A DNA stretch of 6,277 nucleotides from an uncultured Eisenbergiella sp. Lineage in GTDB: Bacteria; Bacillota; Clostridia; Lachnospirales; Lachnospiraceae. This document shows, one piece after another, positions 6,144 through 6,277 of the stretch (position 1 is the first letter of the stretch; each line of letters starts with the position of its first letter). The DNA lies in contig CANQTI010000115.1 of NCBI GenBank assembly GCA_947626725.1, positions 1-6,277 on the forward strand. Direction: 5' to 3'. Position numbers and translations under genes: made by a program. The notes beneath the pieces were generated by a model, which had not been told where the DNA came from, did not search any database, and was given only the letters and a program-made list of their open reading frames with translations.

Positions 6144-6277
6144 CAAAGCAGTTCCTCCGCTTCCCCGCTCAACGCGACTTCCACGATCCTGCAAAGCGGG
6201 GTGCTCTGAGGGATCCAACGGCCGGCCTCCCGTGCGCCGATCAGATAAAGCACCACCAACGTGCCTTCCCCCGCCAG
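6143..6277 (-). CDS. C-terminal end of an upstream gene, probably DUF58 family (5' part outside window)
   Basis: Forty-four codons are open from the right edge to a TGA at 6143-6145, ending in LSGEAEELL. The tail includes LVVLYLIGAREAGRWIP. The stop shares its last base with the ATG of the transglutaminase gene (TGATG), and the next gene's ribosome-binding site lies within these codons, so translation of the two is probably coupled. The DUF58 label rests mostly on context: DUF58 proteins commonly precede TgpA-like transglutaminases, often behind a MoxR ATPase. The fragment is too short to show a family domain. That it is a real coding end is much more certain than what it is. Confidence 0.7.
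   Translation of the reverse strand: MAGEGTLVVLYLIGAREAGRWIPQSTPLCRIVEVALSGEAEELL
6152..6158 (-). promoter_or_regulatory. Strong ribosome-binding site of the transglutaminase gene
   Basis: GGAGGAA on the minus strand, eight bases before the ATG at 6143. It is the strongest Shine-Dalgarno match in the window, lies inside the end of the upstream gene, and decides the start against the TTG at 6218. Confidence 0.8.

Noticed and set aside
3999..6209. A 736-codon open frame on the plus strand opposite the transglutaminase gene
   Set aside because: Same reason: a low-complexity Gln/Arg/Pro-rich antisense shadow of a well-supported gene.
6144..6218. A TTG start at 6218 that would lengthen the transglutaminase protein by 25 residues
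   Set aside because: The added part is polar, overlaps the upstream gene's codons in another frame, and lacks a good ribosome-binding site, while ATG 6143 has a strong one followed by a normal membrane-protein start.

Overview
The window looks like a stretch of chromosome from a moderately GC-rich Gram-positive Firmicute, most likely a gut Clostridia of the Lachnospiraceae type. This is inferred from purine-rich Shine-Dalgarno sites, a Clostridia-style DUF4358-like lipoprotein, a Firmicute-type transglutaminase membrane protein, and an AlgI-like acyltransferase opening with MVFSSLLFLF. No species can be named from sequence alone. Every supported gene lies on the minus strand, so transcription runs from base 6277 towards base 1. 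No tRNA, rRNA, CRISPR array, insertion sequence or prophage gene was seen.

In order of transcription: (1) 6143-6277, the last 44 codons of a gene entering from the right edge, probably a DUF58-type protein. (2) 3804-6143, a 779-residue TgpA-like transglutaminase membrane protein whose ATG overlaps the previous stop codon by one base (TGATG). (3) A 155-base gap holding a good sigma-A-type promoter. (4) 1888-3648, a complete 586-residue MsbA-like ABC exporter half-transporter. (5) 1283-1867, a 194-residue lipoprotein resembling DUF4358, only 20 bases after the ABC gene. (6) A GC-rich 149-base spacer with two hairpins that share an 11-base word. (7) 1-1127, an MBOAT (AlgI/DltB-like) membrane O-acyltransferase that runs off the left edge after 375 codons.

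All the products are membrane or cell-surface proteins. The first two form the familiar DUF58-transglutaminase pair, usually accompanied by a MoxR ATPase that would lie to the right of this window. The promoter starts a second unit of exporter plus lipoprotein. The MBOAT gene follows with no promoter of its own that I could see and may be fed by readthrough. MBOAT proteins of this type move acyl groups, usually acetyl, across the membrane onto surface glycans, and normally work with an SGNH/DHHW or AlgJ/AlgX-like partner that would lie to the left. A shared role in envelope building or modification is plausible but inferred.

Most of this is recognisable, ordinary gene content. The parts most worth a second look are the uncharacterised lipoprotein between an exporter and an acyltransferase, the paired hairpins before the acyltransferase gene, the Glu where transglutaminases usually carry the third catalytic Asp, and a duplicated ribosome-binding-like word before the ABC start.
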